In this document: positions 13,738 through 15,762 of the stretch, piece after piece
How positions within the stretch are numbered: the first letter of the stretch is position 1
Layout of the letters: each line of letters starts with the position of its first letter
From: CAYSUS01 sp964434165
GTDB lineage: Bacteria; Planctomycetota; Planctomycetia; Pirellulales; Thermoguttaceae
Length of the DNA stretch: 15,762 nt
Reading direction: 5' to 3'
Assembly (NCBI GenBank): GCA_964434165.1
Contig: CAYSUS010000138.1
Coordinates: forward strand, 1-15,762
Notes under the pieces: model-generated
Database searches by the model: none
Seen by the model: the letters and a program-made list of their open reading frames with translations, nothing else
Told to the model about the DNA's origin: nothing
Position numbers and translations under genes: made by a program

Positions 13738-14397
13738 TCACTGGGAAGACGTCTCCGCCCGGGTCGCACGCACGATCTCGATGAACTGCCGGGCAAGGGA
13801 TTCGATGCGGGTCAGGTCGCGGGCTGCCACGGCCTTGGCCTCGACCAGGGCGGAGCCGACCCCCAGCGCGCACGCCCCGGCGCGGACGAAGTCGGCCGCG
13901 GTCTGGAGGTTAACCCCCCCGGTCGGCATGAGGCGGACCTGGGGAAGCGGTCCGTGGAGGATCTTCAGGTAGCGAGGTCCGACCATGTCGGAGGGGAAGA
14001 CCTTGACCACGTCGGCGCCGGCCTCCCACGCGGCGAGGACCTCGGTGGGGGTGAACGCGCCCGGCATCACGGGCTTGTCGTAGCGGCGGCAGAGCCGGAT
14101 CACGTCCAGATTCACGTTGGGGGCCACGATGAACTGGGCCCCGGCCAGCAGCGCCGTGCGCGCGGTCTCGGGGTCCAGCACGGTGCCGGCCCCGAGGAGG
14201 ATCTGGTCGCCCAGCCGGTCGGCCACCTGCTCCAGCACACGATGGGCCGCCGGCACGGTGAAAGTGACCTCAATGGACGTCACCCCGCCGGCCAGCAGGG
14301 CCTCGGCCGCGTCGGCGAGAACCTCGCCGCGGGGGGCGCGAAGCACGGCCACGATCCCCGACTCCAGCGTCCGAGAGAGTATCGATGCTCCGGTCAT
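13738..14397 (-). CDS. eda: 2-keto-3-deoxy-6-phosphogluconate / 4-hydroxy-2-oxoglutarate aldolase
   Basis: The 219-residue protein is a class I aldolase of the KDPG/KHG family. It cleaves 2-keto-3-deoxy-6-phosphogluconate into pyruvate and glyceraldehyde 3-phosphate in the Entner-Doudoroff pathway or in sugar-acid degradation. The Schiff-base lysine is Lys132 (VVKVFP) and the catalytic glutamate is Glu43 (SIEVTF). Other conserved segments are VAVLR (Arg20), GAGTVLD, FIVAPN, PGAFTPTE, the phosphate-binding PTGGVN and GVGSALV. The sequence resembles the Thermotoga-type enzyme (IE-x-TFTVP) more than the E. coli one. Length is normal. The ATG at 14397 was chosen because homology starts about 10 residues later and a good promoter lies just upstream; the longer open frame is antisense noise. 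It is the first gene of a probable unit with the DUF1559 gene. No kinase or dehydratase partner lies in the window. Confidence 0.93.
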   Translation of the reverse strand: MTGASILSRTLESGIVAVLRAPRGEVLADAAEALLAGGVTSIEVTFTVPAAHRVLEQVADRLGDQILLGAGTVLDPETARTALLAGAQFIVAPNVNLDVIRLCRRYDKPVMPGAFTPTEVLAAWEAGADVVKVFPSDMVGPRYLKILHGPLPQVRLMPTGGVNLQTAADFVRAGACALGVGSALVEAKAVAARDLTRIESLARQFIEIVRATRAETSSQ

Positions 14398-14437
14398 GCG
14401 CAGCTCGCGTGGTTGGCGGATTCCCAATTCCGCCCTC

Positions 14438-14466
14438 AAGTTAGAGGGGCCGTCGCCGCCTGTCAA
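14438..14466 (-). promoter_or_regulatory. Candidate sigma-70 promoter for eda
   Basis: On the minus strand a perfect TTGACA (14466-14461) is followed after 17 bases by TAACTT (14443-14438, 3 of 6 consensus). Transcription would begin near 14431, giving a leader of about 34 bases before the eda ATG at 14397. The perfect -35 and ideal spacing make it plausible; the -10 match is poor. Confidence 0.4.
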
Positions 14467-14547
14467 CGAGTCGAGCGAGCGCGCCGGGAGCGCGGGAGAG
14501 GCGGGGTCTCGTCCAGCCCGGCGACGAGGGGGGCGGCCCGGTCTTTC

Positions 14548-14576
14548 TGGACGGGGAAGGGCCAAGCAGGCATAAT
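14548..14576 (+). promoter_or_regulatory. Candidate sigma-70 promoter for the SHOCT-like gene
   Basis: TGGACG (14548-14553) and CATAAT (14571-14576, 5 of 6 consensus) are separated by 17 bases. The predicted start near 14583 would give a leader of about 49 bases to the ATG at 14632. It is oriented away from the eda promoter, as expected for a divergent intergenic region. Confidence 0.4.
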
Positions 14577-14631
14577 GAGATTGCGGTAAAAGGGCCCAAA
14601 AGGTGGCATTGGCGCGCAGGCTCCCGATGCG

Positions 14632-14895
14632 ATGGAGAAGCTGATTGAAGGGATGGCGGAAGAGCTGGTGATCTGGGCGGCGATTCTGGCCACCCTGGTC
14701 GCTGTCGCGTTTTACGTCATCGGACGACTCCGATCCCCCCCCTCACAACAGGAACCGACCGCCAACGAATTGCTTTCAAAATTGCGGGAAATGCACTTGC
14801 GGGGTGAGCTAAGCGACCAGGAATTCCGAACAATTAAGACGACGTTGGCGGCGCCGCTCCAGGAAGAGTTAAAGGATAACGGCGAAAAGGGTTAG
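14632..14895 (+). CDS. Small membrane protein with SHOCT-like C-terminus
   Basis: The 87-residue product has one membrane helix (about residues 12-32, VIWAAILATLVAVAFYVIG), a short Pro/Gln linker and a C-terminal helical hairpin (about 44-75: ANELLSKLREMHLRGELSDQ). The hairpin fits the SHOCT pattern 'L-x-x-L-x-x-L-x-x-x-G-x-I-x-x-x-E-F-x-x-x-K'. SHOCT segments are short C-terminal oligomerisation or interaction modules, common at the end of small membrane proteins. Transcription probably starts from the promoter at 14548-14576. The ribosome-binding site is weak, and the ATG at 14653 is an alternative start that would shorten the protein by seven residues. Base composition is slightly less GC-rich than in the neighbours. 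The gene lies 263 bp before clpX on the same strand. Its specific function is unknown. Confidence 0.72.
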   Translation: MEKLIEGMAEELVIWAAILATLVAVAFYVIGRLRSPPSQQEPTANELLSKLREMHLRGELSDQEFRTIKTTLAAPLQEELKDNGEKG

Positions 14896-15158
14896 CGCCG
14901 GGAGAGGCAGGTCGGACGGACGCGACGGTTCGTGCCGGGTGGAGAAGCCCTGTCGGTGGACGAAGGGAAGCGGGCAAACCCTCCCTGCCAACTGAACGTA
15001 GGAACACCAACGCCGGAACGCTCGATGTGCGTGCGGACAAGGATGACCCGAAAGGCCGACCCCAACCGATTGATCTCGGCCCCTCGAGCGACACCTTTGG
15101 ATCGAACAGGACGCCCGGCCGGACCTCCGCGGCGGGCGCAGCGCGGAAAGGAACGAGC

Positions 15159-15762
<604 letters not shown>

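Noticed and set aside
14259..14273. Loss of the E. coli Eda Arg49 equivalent (Thr47 here)
   Set aside because: The Thermotoga-type KDPG aldolase also reads IE-x-TFTVP at this place and uses the Arg in VAVLR, which is present (Arg20). The enzyme is therefore probably normal.
12745..14589. 614-codon plus-strand open frame over the DUF1559 and eda genes
   Set aside because: It runs antisense to two clearly conserved families, and its translation is a His/Gly/Asp-rich shadow.
14463..14693. 76-codon minus-strand open frame between eda and the SHOCT-like gene
   Set aside because: It overlaps the promoter region and the start of the SHOCT-like gene in antisense, and its sequence shows no family or signal that supports it.

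Overview
The window looks like a high-GC chromosome segment of a Planctomycetota bacterium. The evidence is a DUF1559 protein with its H-x9-DG motif, a long sigma factor of the type I associate with this phylum, paired formylmethanofuran dehydrogenase subunits (the archaeal-type C1 pathway known in planctomycetes), several secreted or lipid-anchored proteins without clear relatives, and a small conserved protein I associate with the phylum. All assignments rest on reading motifs by eye. No database search was possible.

Layout, left to right. Positions 1-298 hold no gene but begin with a canonical G-quadruplex motif. A small minus-strand gene (299-559) is divergent from a three-helix membrane protein (771-1229). 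Next comes a two-gene C1 operon, fmdD-fmdB (1294-2981), with an ATGA stop/start overlap. A 490-bp gap follows, with nested inverted repeats, an AT-rich patch and a possible hairpin switch. It leads into a 505-residue sigma-70-family factor (3472-4989) with three extra helix-turn-helix-like segments at the N-terminus. A CPBP-family membrane protease follows (5124-5828).

A minus-strand lipoprotein (5860-7374) is divergent from a Tat-exported protein related to fucose/arabinose isomerases (7678-9159). The minus strand then carries a secreted protein with a two-fold internal repeat of beta-sandwich modules (10329-12005), followed 79 bp later by holA (9179-10249). Five GGGCA repeats lie between these two genes. 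The gap 12006-12810 contains a decayed GxxExxY-type gene. Beyond it, eda (13738-14397) and a zinc-ribbon-DUF1559 protein (12811-13701) are co-oriented on the minus strand. A SHOCT-like membrane protein (14632-14895) and the start of clpX (15159 to the window end) close the window.

This is mostly ordinary chromosomal sequence: replication (holA), proteolysis (clpX), central metabolism (eda) and C1 metabolism (fmdBD), mixed with lineage-specific surface and regulatory genes. No CRISPR array, tRNA, rRNA, intact transposon or prophage was seen. The parts I would look at first are the sigma factor with its N-terminal DNA-binding array and mutually exclusive leader hairpins, the FmdB with an apparently intact metal site next to an FmdD subunit, and the exported sugar-isomerase-like protein.
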